A DNA stretch of 64,000 nucleotides from NCBI GenBank assembly GCA_025200525.1, contig CM045767.1, positions 7,423,273 through 7,487,272 on the forward strand, given 5' to 3'. The notes under the pieces were generated by a model that worked only from the letters and a program-made list of their open reading frames with translations, did no database searches and was not told the origin of the DNA. Both the position numbers and the translations under genes were made by a program. Numbering within the stretch: position 1 is the first letter of the stretch; each line of letters opens with the position of its first letter. This DNA is from Camellia lanceoleosa. Lineage: Eukaryota; Streptophyta; Magnoliopsida; Ericales; Theaceae. Shown piece by piece: positions 21,361 to 33,000 of the stretch.

Positions 21361-23575
21361 GAGGTGTTCATTCCTGACAGCACTGACTTGTGCATGTTGG
21401 GCATCTCCCGAACCCAACCTAAACCCATGGTGGTGGCTATCGAAGATAGAACATGGATGACTTCGGAGGAAAGTGGGACTAGTGATTCAGGGTCTGAGGA
21501 ATTTGGGAGCTTTGCTAAGGAGGTATACAATTCAGGTGGCTACATTACGTCAGTGGGCCAGGAGGCCGAATGTGGGATTGCCAACGGGGGTAGAGATTTG
21601 CGTAGCATGGGAAAATGGACTTGATCAGAGGCTAGATGACTTAGCGAATTTGGAAGAGGACATTGCTAACCTTCAATTTTTCAACGAACAGGATCCAGCA
21701 GACATGATAGTCAACTGGTTTGATTTTGATGGGTCAGCAGAGGTTACAGGGTAGCTTGATGACCAACCGGATATTGTTAAAGAATCTCAGCCAGAACAAG
21801 GCATATCAGGGACAAGGACATCAACTGTGGCCGGAAGGGCCGGAAATCAGAATGCATCACCGGAGAGCGCCGGTGCGAAGAATTTCGCTCGGGATTTGGG
21901 CATCTTGAATACAGGAAAGGTTGAAAAGCAGGCTAGACTGGAACATTTTGAAGGGGAAGGGATCAAAAATTCTGAGAGAGCCAGAAAGGCCAAAGCCCCT
22001 GTGGGGACTAAACGTGCTGTGTGCACAAGAACAGAGTGTGCTGCGAGCACATAGACGGAAGGTGCTGTGGGTGCAAGGATAGTTGTAACGGAGCCGGACA
22101 GATGTCTGTCGGCTGCCGATGGAATGTGGTGGGAAGATGATGACCTATGTCTCGCCCACACTGATAAGGACTGGGGGAGCAATCAACCGGATGATACCTA
22201 GTATATTGGTGAAGTTGACCATATGAGTAGGAGTAGGCGGTATTTCAAGCCCCCGCACCTAGATCAACCAGAGGCGTCCGGGAAGGACAAGGAGTCAGAG
22301 AAGCAGAGAGAGAAGCTACTTGAAGAAGAGGCCATGCTGAAGCAGTTGAAAAAGATACAAGCAGACATCTCCATCTGGGGACTGCTTATGGCTTCACGTG
22401 TTCATAGACAAGCTGTCCTATCGGCAATGGACAAGGCCAAACTCTCAATAGACACCACGCCTGAACAGCTGGTGGGATTGGTCTTTCCGGGAGGGGCTTC
22501 CCCGATGTTGACCTTTTCTGACAAGGAACTACCGCCTGAGGGCGCGAATCATAACAAACTGCTTTACATCTCTGTGGAATGTAGAAGCAAATGGATACCG
22601 GTGGTTCTTGTCGACACAGGATCCGCTATTAACGTGTGCCCGTCAAGGACGACATATGCAATCGGGTTGAAGCCTGCGGACTTTGTGCCAACAGCCCAGG
22701 TGATAAGGGCATATGATAACATAAACAGAGAGGTAATGAGGATTGTGAAAATTCAAACTCAGGTTGGTCGAGGACAACACGAGATTGACTTTCATGTCTT
22801 GGACGTTCCCGCAACCTTCAATCTACTCCTGGGGTGGCCGTGGCTGCACCAGGTGAAGGCAGTCTCTTCCAAACTACATCAGATATTGAAATACCCTCAC
22901 GGGAAGGGGGTGGCTATAGTTTTTGGGAATTCGTCAATCTATCCACCGCCAGAAGTGTCTACACTGGTTTTGGAAATCGAGTATGGCACGGAGGATGTGT
23001 TCCTATCGGGTTTTACCCTAGCCGAGGCCCGGGTCGTACATAACATCTTAGCTATTGATGAAGAGTTGTACGTTAGTGCTCAATCAGTATATCTCATGAA
23101 CAAACTCCAGCACATCCTTAGGATGGGACTAGGAAGAAGTGGTTGGAAGGGCATTGCATTATCGGCCGAAGTACCGCACAACTCACATACCTTTGGCTTG
23201 GGTTATCTACCCACCAAAGAGGATTGGGTGAGGAAAGGCAAGGAGATGGCCGGGAGAGCCAGAGCAAAGCAGGCAGGGAAGCCTTATGAATTAATGCACC
23301 GACCCATCCAGGGTACCCTAAACGGACGCTTTGTCCGGGAGGGGGAGGATTTTCCATTCTGCAGCTTCCCAGAGCCATGGTTGAATGTAGAGAAGCGTCG
23401 CTTGCCAGGGTTTGAGATCTTCTTTGACCTGCAGTTATCCGGGGATGATGTTGCCGAGGAGCAGACAGACCCATCAGCTGAGGTTGAGCAGAATGAGAAA
23501 GTGGATTATGAGAACACCGAAATTGAAATGAGGGTAGCGCTAGCTTGTCTACTTTTAGATCCTCCGATCGTATAG
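21361..23575 (+). pseudogene. Gag-protease linker and aspartic protease of element 1
   Basis: Begins in the gag frame, changes frame between about 21473 and 21620, then stays in one frame to 23575 with TAG at 21752, 22052 and 22199. The longest open piece (22223-23575, 450 codons) carries the protease: DTGS at 22613-22624 in VLVDTGSAINVCPS, and FNLLLGWPWLHQ about 70 residues later, the Tat-family pattern. It ends in TAG at 23573 with the frame continuing to 23806. It would process the Gag-Pol precursor. Confidence 0.82.
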
Positions 23576-24041
23576 AAGTGCTTGGGGGATAACTTCTCGG
23601 TGTCCATGATTGGGAATGAAACGGCTGTGAGCCCACCTTCAAGCATTTTGGATGCATCCATCGCACCCTCCCTCATTTGGCAGTACGAAGAGGGATTTTT
23701 ATTAAGCAGCACTGGGTCAGGTAGTGAGCCGGAATCTAATTCCACCGAGTCTGTGGAGTCGAATCGTGTTCCATCGTCTCGAAGTCGAGTCCCAGTATTC
23801 TGGGGGTGACAACCTGGATGCCACAGTTCTGTCTAGATTGTCTTTTTCTTTCTCTTTTGAGTTTGTTGTAACAGAGGAATCGAACGATTTGGAGGTGATT
23901 AATGAGAATGGAATGGCTGTGGTTTCTGAGTACTTTTCTGTGCCTTTGATTTATTGTATTAATCAGGACTTTCAAAATTTTGACGAAAACAACGAGGAAG
24001 AAATTCCTCCGGTTTTACAACGATTAATTGATCTAGAGTAG
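23576..24041 (+). other. Protease-RT linker, possible Ogre-type intron
   Basis: The protease frame stays open to a TGA at 23807. Another frame, open from 23724 to the TAG at 24039, leads into RT. A pyrimidine-rich run, TCTTTTTCTTTCTCTTTTGAG, then TTTGTTGTAACAG (ending about 23875), resembles a splice acceptor. Ogre elements are known for an intron between protease and RT; whether one is removed here is inference. Confidence 0.45.
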
Positions 24042-25590
24042 GAGAGATTTGTTAAACCCTTGGTTGATGAAATCACTACAGTTAATGTTGGTACTGAGAA
24101 GGACCCACGGTTGGTCCAGATCGGGTCCACGTTGTCTTCGGAGGAACGCGAGCACTTAGTCGCTTTATTAAAAGATTTCAAAGATGTTTTCACGTGGTCC
24201 TACGAAGACATGCCTAGAATCGATCTTGAGATTGTACAACACCGGATCCCTCTTGACCCAGAGGCCCAACCTGTTAAATAGAAACTCAGGAGGATCCGCC
24301 CGAACTAGGCTCTTAAGATTAAAGAAGAGGTCACCAAGCAAATTGATGCAGGGTTCCTGCTGGTATCTGAGTACCCGACTTGGCTGGCCAACATCGTTCT
24401 AGTGCCGAAGAAGGATGGCAGAATCAGGGTATGTGTGGATTTCAGAGATTGGAACAAAGCGAGTCCGAAGGACAACTTTCCTCTGCCGCATATCGATGAG
24501 TTAGTAGACTTCACAGTGGGGTATGCATTGCTCTCGTTCATGGATGGCTTTTTAGGCTACAACCAGATTGTAATGGCACCTGAAGACCAGGAGAAGACTA
24601 TTTTTACCACCCCATGGGGGACTTACTGTTACAGAGTGATGTCGTTTGGGCTGAAGAATACTGGAGCTACATATCAACGGGCCGCGACCACGATATTACA
24701 TGACATGATTCACAAAGAGGTTGAGGTGTACGTGGACGACATGATTGTCAAGTCCAAAGAAAGAGAGGGCCACTACACCACCTTGCAAAAGTTCTTCCAA
24801 AGAATTAGAGAATTCCAGTTGCGGCTGAATCCTCAGAAGTGTACGTTTAGTGTTACAGCAGGGAAAATGCTGGGGTTCTTGATTACACAAAGAGGTATCG
24901 AAGTCGACCCTTCCAAAATCAAGGCCATCTTAGAAATGCCACCACCAAGGACTGAAAAGGAGGTGCGAAGCTTTCTGGGTAAAGTGCAATTCATAAGACG
25001 GTTTATTGCAAAATTAAACTTGACTTGTGAACCACTCTTTGGTCTCCTGAAGAAAGGAAAGAAATTCCAATGGGACGGCCGATGCCAAGCTCCTTTTGAA
25101 CAGATCAAGCAATACTTATAGAACCTACCTGTGTTGTCACCACTTGAGCCGGGGAAATCGCTGATTTTGTACCTTTCAGTGACTGAAACTACAATGGGCT
25201 GCATGCTCGCATAGGAGTCCGAGGACAAAGTGGAAAATGCTATCTACTACCTGAGCAAGAAGATGTTGGATTACGAGACCCGTTACACTCCGTTGGAAAA
25301 GGCTTGCTTAGCCTTGGTATGGGTTACCAGGAAGATGCGGCACTACCTGTTAGCTCACTCTGTAATGTTGGTTTCAAGATTAGATCCCATCAAATATCTC
25401 TTCGAGAAACCGACACTTACGGGTAGGCTAGCTCGTTGGTTGCTTCTACTTTCCGAATTCGATCTGAAGTATGTGACGCGTAAGTCAGTAAAAGGGAGAG
25501 CGGTAGCGGAGTTCCTAGCCGATCACCCAGTGGAAGAGGATGAAGCAGTTGAGTATTTATTCCCAGACGAGGCCATCTTACATATCAAAG
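24042..25590 (+). pseudogene. Reverse transcriptase and first RNase H of element 1
   Basis: One frame throughout. RT motifs: VPKKDGRIRVCVDFRDWN (from 24408), MDGFLGYNQI, the TPWGTYCYRVMSFGLKN region and the catalytic YVDD at 24728-24739. The connection and first RNase H follow: AIYYLSKKMLDYE, TPLEKACLALVW, DPIKYLFEKP. Interruptions are single stops only: TAG at 24279, 24306, 25119 and 25212. The RT motifs are otherwise well kept, so this copy died recently or mainly by point changes. Confidence 0.9.
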
Positions 25591-26020
25591 ATGAGTTTTG
25601 GATGATGTACTTTGACGGAGCGTCAAACCAGTATGGGTATGGGATACGGGTGTTGCTGATAGCACTCGACAATTCTCGTATCCCTCTAGCATTTAAACTC
25701 CGATTTAAAGTCTCGAACAACGAAGCAGAGTATGAAGCATGCATTGCTGGTTTAGAAGCCGCCCTAGAACTAGGGACAAAACGGTTAGACGTCATCGGGG
25801 ACTCAAACCTTGTTGTATCTCAAGCTAAAGGAGATTGAAAAGTCAAAGAAGAAAAGATGAGAATTTACCACCAGACCTTGGACTTGCTGATTTCTCGATT
25901 TGAGAAATTGAACTTCACTCATCTGTTAAGAGAAAACAATAGGTTTGCAGATTCATTAGCAACTCTACCTTCTATGATAGGCATCCCTTTTGGAGTCCGG
26001 ATGCATCCGATCATCATTGA
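25591..26020 (+). pseudogene. Second (archaeal-like) RNase H domain of element 1
   Basis: After RT/RNase H the frame encodes a second RNase H with its acidic residues in MMYFDGASNQ, NNEAEYEA, VIGDSNLV and NRFADSLATL. A second RNase H of archaeal type between RNase H and integrase is a known mark of the Tat lineage. One TGA stop at 25836-25838 probably replaces Trp. Confidence 0.85.
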
Positions 26021-27269
26021 CTAGAAGTTTGCACCGGCCTACGAGTCGATTGCTGCCATAGAAGAGGTTCAAGATGAGAACCCCTGGTATTACGATGTCT
26101 GGAACTTCTTGGAGAAAGAAGCATATCCACCAGGGGCAAATGCCAAAGACAAGAGGGCAATTCGAAGAATGGCTGCTCAATTCATCATCTACAGAGGAAA
26201 ACTGTATAAGAGAGGTCATCTGGGAATGCATAAGCTGTGTGTTGAGGTTGAAGAGTCAAAGCGCCTAATGGAGGCCATCCATGGAGAAGAGTGCGGAGCG
26301 CACATGAACGGGGTGATGCTAGCCCGAAAGATCCTTAGACAGGGTTACTACTGGTCCACCATGGAGAAGAATTGTATCGGCTTTGTTTGGCGATGCCACA
26401 AATGTCAGATCTATGCAAACCGCATGAACATCCCGCCGTTGAAGCTGTACAATATGACTTCGCCTTGGCCATTTTCAGTTTGGGGAATCGATGTGATCGG
26501 GGATGTCACTCCGAAAGGGTCTAATGGGCATGAGTTCATTCTGGTCGTGATAGACTATTTCACAAAGTGGGTTGAGGCCCAATCTGATGCTACGGGGTCC
26601 CGAACGAGATTATTTCAGATAATAGTTCCCACTTCAAGAAGGAAGTGATTGACTTGTTGGAAAAATACAACGTGGCTTTTCATAAGTCATCCACATATCG
26701 ACCGCAGACCAATGGACCAATTGAGGCCACCAAAAAGAACATCAAACATATTTTGCAGAAAATAGTGGAAACCTACCAGGACTGGCCAGATAAGTTGCCA
26801 TTTGCTCTGTGGGGCTACCGGACTTCAATTAGAACTTCTACTGGGGCGACTCCGTATTCATTGGTTTATGGGATGGAGGCTGTTCTACCTATCGAAATTG
26901 AGGTTCCGTCATTACAGTCTTGGTGAGTGCCGGATAATGAGGCAGATTAGCGTGAAGCGGTTTGAGGAACTCATGCTCTTTGATGAGAGAAGACTGAAAG
27001 CACTGTACCATGTTCAGGGTTATCAACGAAGAATCGCCAGGGCTTTCAACAAGAAGGTTAAGTCCATAAATTTGAAGGAAGGAGATTTGGTGCTCAAAGA
27101 CAACCGAGCTCCCATCCATGACCCTAGGGGCAAGTTCAGACCTAATTGGGCTGGTCCCTACATCATTAAGTCTATTTGGTCGGGTGGAGCTGTCGTTCTG
27201 ATGGACCTAGATGGCCTAGAGTTCTCACAGCCGATCAGCATGGACAAATTAAAGAAATATTATCCCTGA
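26021..27269 (+). pseudogene. Integrase of element 1 (internal deletion)
   Basis: A TAG at 26022 is followed by the zinc-binding region (IHGEECGAHMNG ... WRCHKCQIYANR), the core with the first Asp in VWGIDVIGD and FTKWVEAQS, then a break near 26580-26600. Past the break the frame changes and the second Asp (IISDNSSHF) and the Glu (GPIEATKKN) are read in another frame to 26926, then a third frame (26802-27269) encodes the C-terminal GPYIIKSIWSGGAVVL type end. About 20 residues usual between the VEA motif and the second Asp are missing, so a small deletion caused the shift. Confidence 0.85.
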
Positions 27270-27909
27270 GAGGCTCGCTAGGCCGAAAACCCGAAAGGGC
27301 GACCTAGGCAAAAGTTAGAGCACAGAAAATTTGAAATGATAAAAACTGAGCTCGCAAGGTTGAAAACCTGCAAAGGGCGGCCTTGGCAGAAGTTAGAGCA
27401 TAAAAGGTGAGGGTTAATACATGAGTGAACTTGAGCTGAACTACGTAAGGCTTGATTCCCATCTTTAGGATACGTAGGCAACTTCATCTTGAAGTCCAGC
27501 CATAAACATTTCCCCGATCAACTTTGTTCATGTGATTATGTGTGGTCATCTTTGTCTGTTCCGTATTCAAGAGCTTGGTTGCGATCTCCAGTGCAGTGCT
27601 ATTCAAACTAGGGGCAAGTTTCCAGTTGCTGGGATCCGGGGTTGTGCACCTCAGTGATAGATCTCAGGCGTGTCCAGGTTCTGATTCATATCGAAAATGG
27701 TTTTGAAAAGTTTTAATAAAAGTTGATTTTGCTCAAAATTAATCTTTTTACAACTTAGACCATTTTTGGACCAAACGGAAAATTTTCAGTACCCACAACC
27801 TTCAATTTCATTGATTTCAATACAGAGTTCTCCTGCTCTTACATACAAATTGAAGTTGCTTTTTATTACATTCATAAAGAAAACTTGAAAGTACTGATTA
27901 AAGCAAATA
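27270..27909 (+). other. Conserved post-integrase region of element 1
   Basis: No sense open frame. Holds two related blocks, AGGCTCGCTAGGCCGAAAAC... (27270-27325) and GAGCTCGCAAGGTTGAAAAC... (27349-27405), then GGATACGTAGGCAACTTCATC near 27467-27487. The same blocks follow the deleted pol in element 2 (41620-41960). The GGATACGTAGGCA motif recurs downstream of integrase in Tat elements as far as I recall. Confidence 0.6.
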
Positions 27910-29208
27910 AATCAGGGGCATAGTCAGGTGTTCCCGCATCCTCTCCCAGAGCTGGTCGAAGCCTCTAATGCCAAGCTGGGCCCAATCTATGCCTCTTTAT
28001 TGAGCCAATCTATGCACTCATCAGAAAGGGTATAATTGAAAGTGGGAGTGGGGGCCAGAAGCTCTCTAGTCCTCCATACCGTGGCATACCGAGCTAGCTG
28101 TGCGCCTCAGACTGGAAATGTAGCTGCGTACTCTATCCCCTCTGCCGGGCAAATCTAATCATGGCCAAACTGGCGCTAGAACCAAAAAGGAAAGTAGAAC
28201 ACGCAGTGTGTTAGGCCAATCAACTGAATCCCGGGCTGGCGTGACATGCTGTAGCTCATTGCTGGTAGATTGAGCCAAGGACAATGCCAAGCACTACGGT
28301 CTGCGGACAAACTGCACATCCAGTCGAACTACCATCCCTCATCAAGGGCATCGACTAGGCGTCGTCAGAAGAAATAGCCGCGAGCTGAGTATGTTGGGCA
28401 AGAGTCCACAACCTGCAACTTGTCCATAAACCACACCTTGGGAGGGATGGAAAATGAGAGAATAAAGAATAGAGAGGTGTACATTGAGAGAAAAGTGAGA
28501 AAAGGGTTTTGTAAGAAAAACCGAGTCTGAGGGCCGAGTGATGTGAGCAACATATGTGAGGAAGGATGGGAACATTACCTGCAGCAGTAGTGGACTCCCC
28601 GCAAATCTTGTTGTTTCCCGACGATGGAAAGCATCCAAGCCCATCAATGTCTCGGCTAATGTCATGGCAATGCAGCTCTTGCCTACTCTCAAGCCTTGGG
28701 CAACTTCGATCAAACGAAAGCTAGGCCCACTGAAACCTGGGGCAAGCAAAAAGTGAGATAACATGCATAAGCAAAGGGCATGTTGCCGAAAACCTTGCCA
28801 GTGGTAATCACCGCGGTCACCGGCATTGGAAAAACAATGAATCAAGCCGAGGATGTCCAATTCTCCATCGCGGATCAAAGACCGGGCGTCGTGCATAGTG
28901 AGCCCACATATTCGTCCTAAGGCTTGGGCGTGGCCAAAGCGAAGCTGGGGCAAGATTTCTTCGCTGCGCTCGGATTCCATCAAAGCTTGGAAGTCTTCGA
29001 AGGTAGGACACATCTCTTGCCTGCCAAAACTAAAGACATGTGTTACCGGGTTCCAAAACCTTGCTGCGGCATGGAGAAACGGAAGGTGCAGCGGAGTACG
29101 ACATAGCGTGAATAGTGCATTTATGCCGATGCCTCGGAAGTTCAACTTATCCGAGCCGTCTATGGTAGCAATCCAAGTTGTGAGATTTTGGATGAGAAAT
29201 GCCTCCAT
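27910..29208 (-). pseudogene. Antisense DUF7745/PMD-like gene of element 1
   Basis: Opposite in direction to gag-pol. The start is most likely the Met at 29208 (MEAFLIQNLTTW), with a CATAAAAG box at about 29261-29254. Exon 1 (29208-28579, open throughout) contains RFWNPVTHVFSFGRQEMCPTFEDFQALM, the N-terminal pattern of the plant DUF7745/PMD-like proteins, then CLCMLSHFLLAPG. It ends CTGCAG|GTAATG, a good donor. A 142-bp intron ends CCTCCCAAG at 28437. Exon 2 (28436 to about 27910) encodes WFMDKLQVVDSCP and GIQLIGLHTA but holds several stops. The function is unknown; the family assignment is from memory. Element 2 keeps only the intron and part of exon 2. Confidence 0.6.
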
Positions 29209-29253
29209 TTTGATGTAAAAATGAGATGGAATGAGAGAACCACGAAGCTGCAA

Positions 29254-29261
29254 CTTTTATG
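29254..29261 (-). promoter_or_regulatory. TATA-like box of the antisense DUF7745-like gene
   Basis: CATAAAAG on the minus strand, about 46 bases upstream of the likely start codon and about 60 bases from the palindrome cluster at 29321-29436. Confidence 0.4.
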
Positions 29262-29318
29262 GAGGATAAAGCACTGTTTGGAGGACAAGTGTCAAAAATC
29301 TGGAGGTCAACATGCCTA

Positions 29319-29436
29319 CTGGTCGGCCGACCACTTTTTCTGGTCGGCTAGCCAGTTTTTCTGGTTGGCCGACCACATGATTGGTTTATTGAGAAAAAAA
29401 CTGGTCGGCCAGCCACTTTTGGTGGTCGGCCATGGA
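29319..29436. promoter_or_regulatory. GGTCGGCCGACC cluster upstream of the antisense DUF7745-like gene
   Basis: Five full or partial palindromes are centred at 29326.5, 29347.5, 29368.5, 29408.5 and 29429.5, steps of 21, 21, 40 and 21 bases, joined by ACTTTTTC-like spacers. It is the same unit as in the LTR cluster at 9313-9400 and lies 110-230 bp upstream of the start codon at 29208. Confidence 0.8.
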
Positions 29437-30018
29437 GAAAAACTAGTTTTTGGCCTTTTTCTAGTCTCTAGAAGAGAACTCCTAGCCTTTCCATGTGTTG
29501 GGAGTGTTGAAGGTCTGAGTTTACCTCTGTTTCAGATGCGTTCCGTCGCCCCGTTTGTCCGAAATGCATTTGCTTATCGAGTTGTTAAGTTTTTCTTATC
29601 GAGTTGTTAAGTCTTACCAAGTTGTCGAGTTTTGTTCATCGAATTGTTGCCCTGTGTTTATCAACAATTGTCGAAGTTTGCTTATTGAGTTGTAAACTTG
29701 CTAAGGTTTTTTTGTTTCTTAGTAAGTTAGGTTGTTTAGTTTGTTACGCCGGTTCACTACCTGACTTGGCAATGTACGATGCTCAATTTTCATTCAATCT
29801 CATTTTTGTGCAAAATGATGCGATGCAATGCTAAGAAGGCAAAATACAACACTTTTTGAACAAAAGCTATTTCATTCCATCATAGCTTCTTTTGTTACAA
29901 CATTTTAGAACAGGGTACAAGTTTTGAAAGAAAATAAAACTGCCTAAAAACTGATGTGCTACGACTACTAGTAATAAAAGAAAATAAAGTAGGGACATCT
30001 GCATCAGTGCTGTCAGAC
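29437..30018. other. Region between the two antisense genes of element 1
   Basis: No supported gene. Contains short degenerate repeats of 'atcgagttgttaag' (29575-29700) and AT-rich sequence probably forming the 3' end of the PMD gene. Confidence 0.4.
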
Positions 30019-33000
30019 TCAAGATCGAGAGGCTCTCTTCATCCTCTTCAGCTGAGCAGCCTCTGCACCACCTCCACCAGCACCACCATCCGAATCAGAG
30101 CTGCTGTCCTCAGAACCCGCCCTGGCATCACCTCCACTCTCAGAACTGAAACCAGAGTCCTCCCCTTTGCCTGCGGATGTCTCCGACTGAGGATGCGCAA
30201 ACTCCTCCTCCTCGCTGGACTCCTCATCATCTCTGATAGGCGCTCTACGTCTGCCTCGGCTGCGAGTCGAGCCCCCTCTCCTAGCTCCTCGAGAAGGCCT
30301 AGATAGCCCAGCCTATAGCGGTGGCATCTGAAACAAAAAATGGGGGCAATTTGAACACATCAGCTAAAGTATGTGTATTAGATGCAGATGCGAGAATGCT
30401 GCGTAGAGTGTGTGCTAGTAGATATAGTATGTGAATGTGGTGTGTCAGATGTGCTCTACACATGCAGTCAACCAATGTAATGGAATGTTCAATTTCAGTA
30501 TGTCATCAGAAGCATGATAAATGTAAGGAAATTGAAAAGTACCGAGACGTCGGTGATGAACAACTGTGTCTCCCTCCGCAGGACCATGCTCTCGAGCATG
30601 GCCACTACTCGAGTAACCCTCAAGATACTCTTTGGGAGGCTGCAGATGTAAGTGCAAGTCATCAGTGAATGAATGAATGTCTAAATATCTGAGTGATAAA
30701 TCAAAACTGCAAACCATACCGGTGGTGAGTCAGGGTCACTAACGTATCGATGATCAGGCAATGGAGGCTCTAATGGAATCGGGTAAGATGTCCCATACCG
30801 CCAGCCTGTCAGCTTGGTTGGAAGATCTGGCCACCCAGCATACTGATAAGTCGGGGAGATCTCTCTAGCCCCACTCCTCGATGTGCCGGCCCTGCTAGTC
30901 GAAGGGGTATCTGCAACCTGGACTCGACTCGATGATGGCACGCTAGTAGCCCTCCTCATGGGAGTATAGACACCTGTCAGGGGAGGCATCAAGTATGTAT
31001 GGCGGTAGGTCGCATAATCTCCCTCCTCCAAAAACAGAACTGCATCAGTACCGAACATGAGCTCCTCGACCTCCCAAGAAGTGAGGCTCTCAGTGGATCG
31101 CATGTCATCTGGAGGTGCTGAGGGGATACCCTGATTAGGGTTGCCCATCGTCTGACGCATGAAGCGATCCCCGTAAAACCAGCCCTAACCGTCCTCAAAT
31201 AAAGTCTCAGACGAGAAGTGAACCACCCCCTAGGGAACCGAAATCGGGTGTCTCCTGGCAAGGGTGCCTATGGCTGCCAGGTAATCTGTGAATGGCAAGT
31301 GCATAAACGGATTAGATGTCATGAATGTGCAAGATGAACCAAAGCTGAAAGCATGAAAAACTGAGAGTTTTGAATTACCTTCGTCGGCTGTACAGTATCG
31401 AAGAGCTGTCGGAGATAGGGCAAAGTCTCCCGAGTCCTTAGCCAACACCGACCCTCAAATCTGCTAGAGTGGGGGATCCCAAGAGGTACCTCCACCTCGA
31501 GCTCAGGGACTAATGTCGGAAAGTAGGCATAAACCCATAACTATAAAAAAAAAAAAAAAAAACAAGACAGTGGCTGTCAGAATATAGAATGTACAGAAAA
31601 TACAGAATGCTGTGTGTAGAATGTAGGATACAAAATGAAATGTGTGCCGTGTGTACAGTATACAGATAATGAAAAGCGAAAATGTAAATCAAGAGGACAG
31701 AATGTACCTCCCAGGCTCTCCAGTAGCCGCCTACTATGTTCCCTCACCCGCAGGAGGTCGCGCTCATATAACAATAAAGGGTAGCGAGGCCAGCGCCACC
31801 CCAATCATACTGGCTGACCTGTGATAGGTCCACCAAAGCACTGAGCAAATAAAGTCCAACTGTGTTCCCCCTGTCGGAGAACAGAGTGGTCCCGATGAGG
31901 AACATCAAAAAAACCCGGGCATACTGCTCTATCTTCTTGATAGTCTCAAGCATAGTCCTCCTGAACCGCTCAGAGAACCAGGTGTACCTGACTCTACTAG
32001 ATGATCTATTTATCGGCGGGCGAGCTCCCAGCAGATAAATCCAAGCCGCCTCCCACTCGTCCATGTCTGCGTCATAGGGGACCAGTCAGCCAGCCGCGTC
32101 AAGGCCCGTCAACATAGAGATGTCATACGGGGTCATCATCATGTCCCCAGTAGCTGAAAAGTGGAACAAGTTGGTGGTGTCCCACCATCTCTCCACAAGC
32201 GCCCTCATGAGGGTCCTACTCGCCGGATAACGAGATATCCTCGCGCAGAAAGGTCTAAATCCTGCCTCGTCCACGATGTGATGTACTGTATCTGGGAGCT
32301 CCACATACCACTCCCTAGCAAGGATCGATCCATAACCCCGTGTGGAACGGGAAGACACCTGCATTCAGAATGAACAGATGTATTCAGTTTAAAATGAAAT
32401 GTATGAGCTGCGTGCAAATGAAGTAAATGAACTGTGTGTTTAGAAATGGAGTAAATGAACTGTGTGTTCAGAAATGAAGTAAATGAACTGTGTGTTTAGA
32501 AATGGAGTAAATGGGCTGTGTGTCCAGAATTGAAAGGTCTGAGTTGTGTGTCCAAGGTGGAATGCATGAGCTGCATTCAAAATCAAATCAAATACTGTGC
32601 GTCCAATATGAGCTGCGTGCAAATGAAATGTATGAGCTGCGTGTTCAAACAGAAAAGCAAGCTGTGTGCCTGAAAACGAGCTGTGTGCCCGAGAATGAGC
32701 TGTGTGCCTGAGAATGAGCTGTGTGCCCGAAAATGTGCTGTATGCCTGAAAATGAGCTGCGTGCCCAAAGAATATCTGTGTGCCTGAAAATGAGCTACGT
32801 GCCCAAGAATGAGCTGTGTGCCCAAAAATGTGTTGTGTGCCCGAGATAAACCGTATGGTCAGGATGAACCATGTGTTCAGAGTGAGTTGTATGCCAAATT
32901 AACAGAATATTGTGCTATGAGCTGCGCGCTAAGTCAGCATCATGTCCTAAGTAAACTGTGTGCCAAATCAATATTATGCTATTTGTGAGCCGTATGCCAG

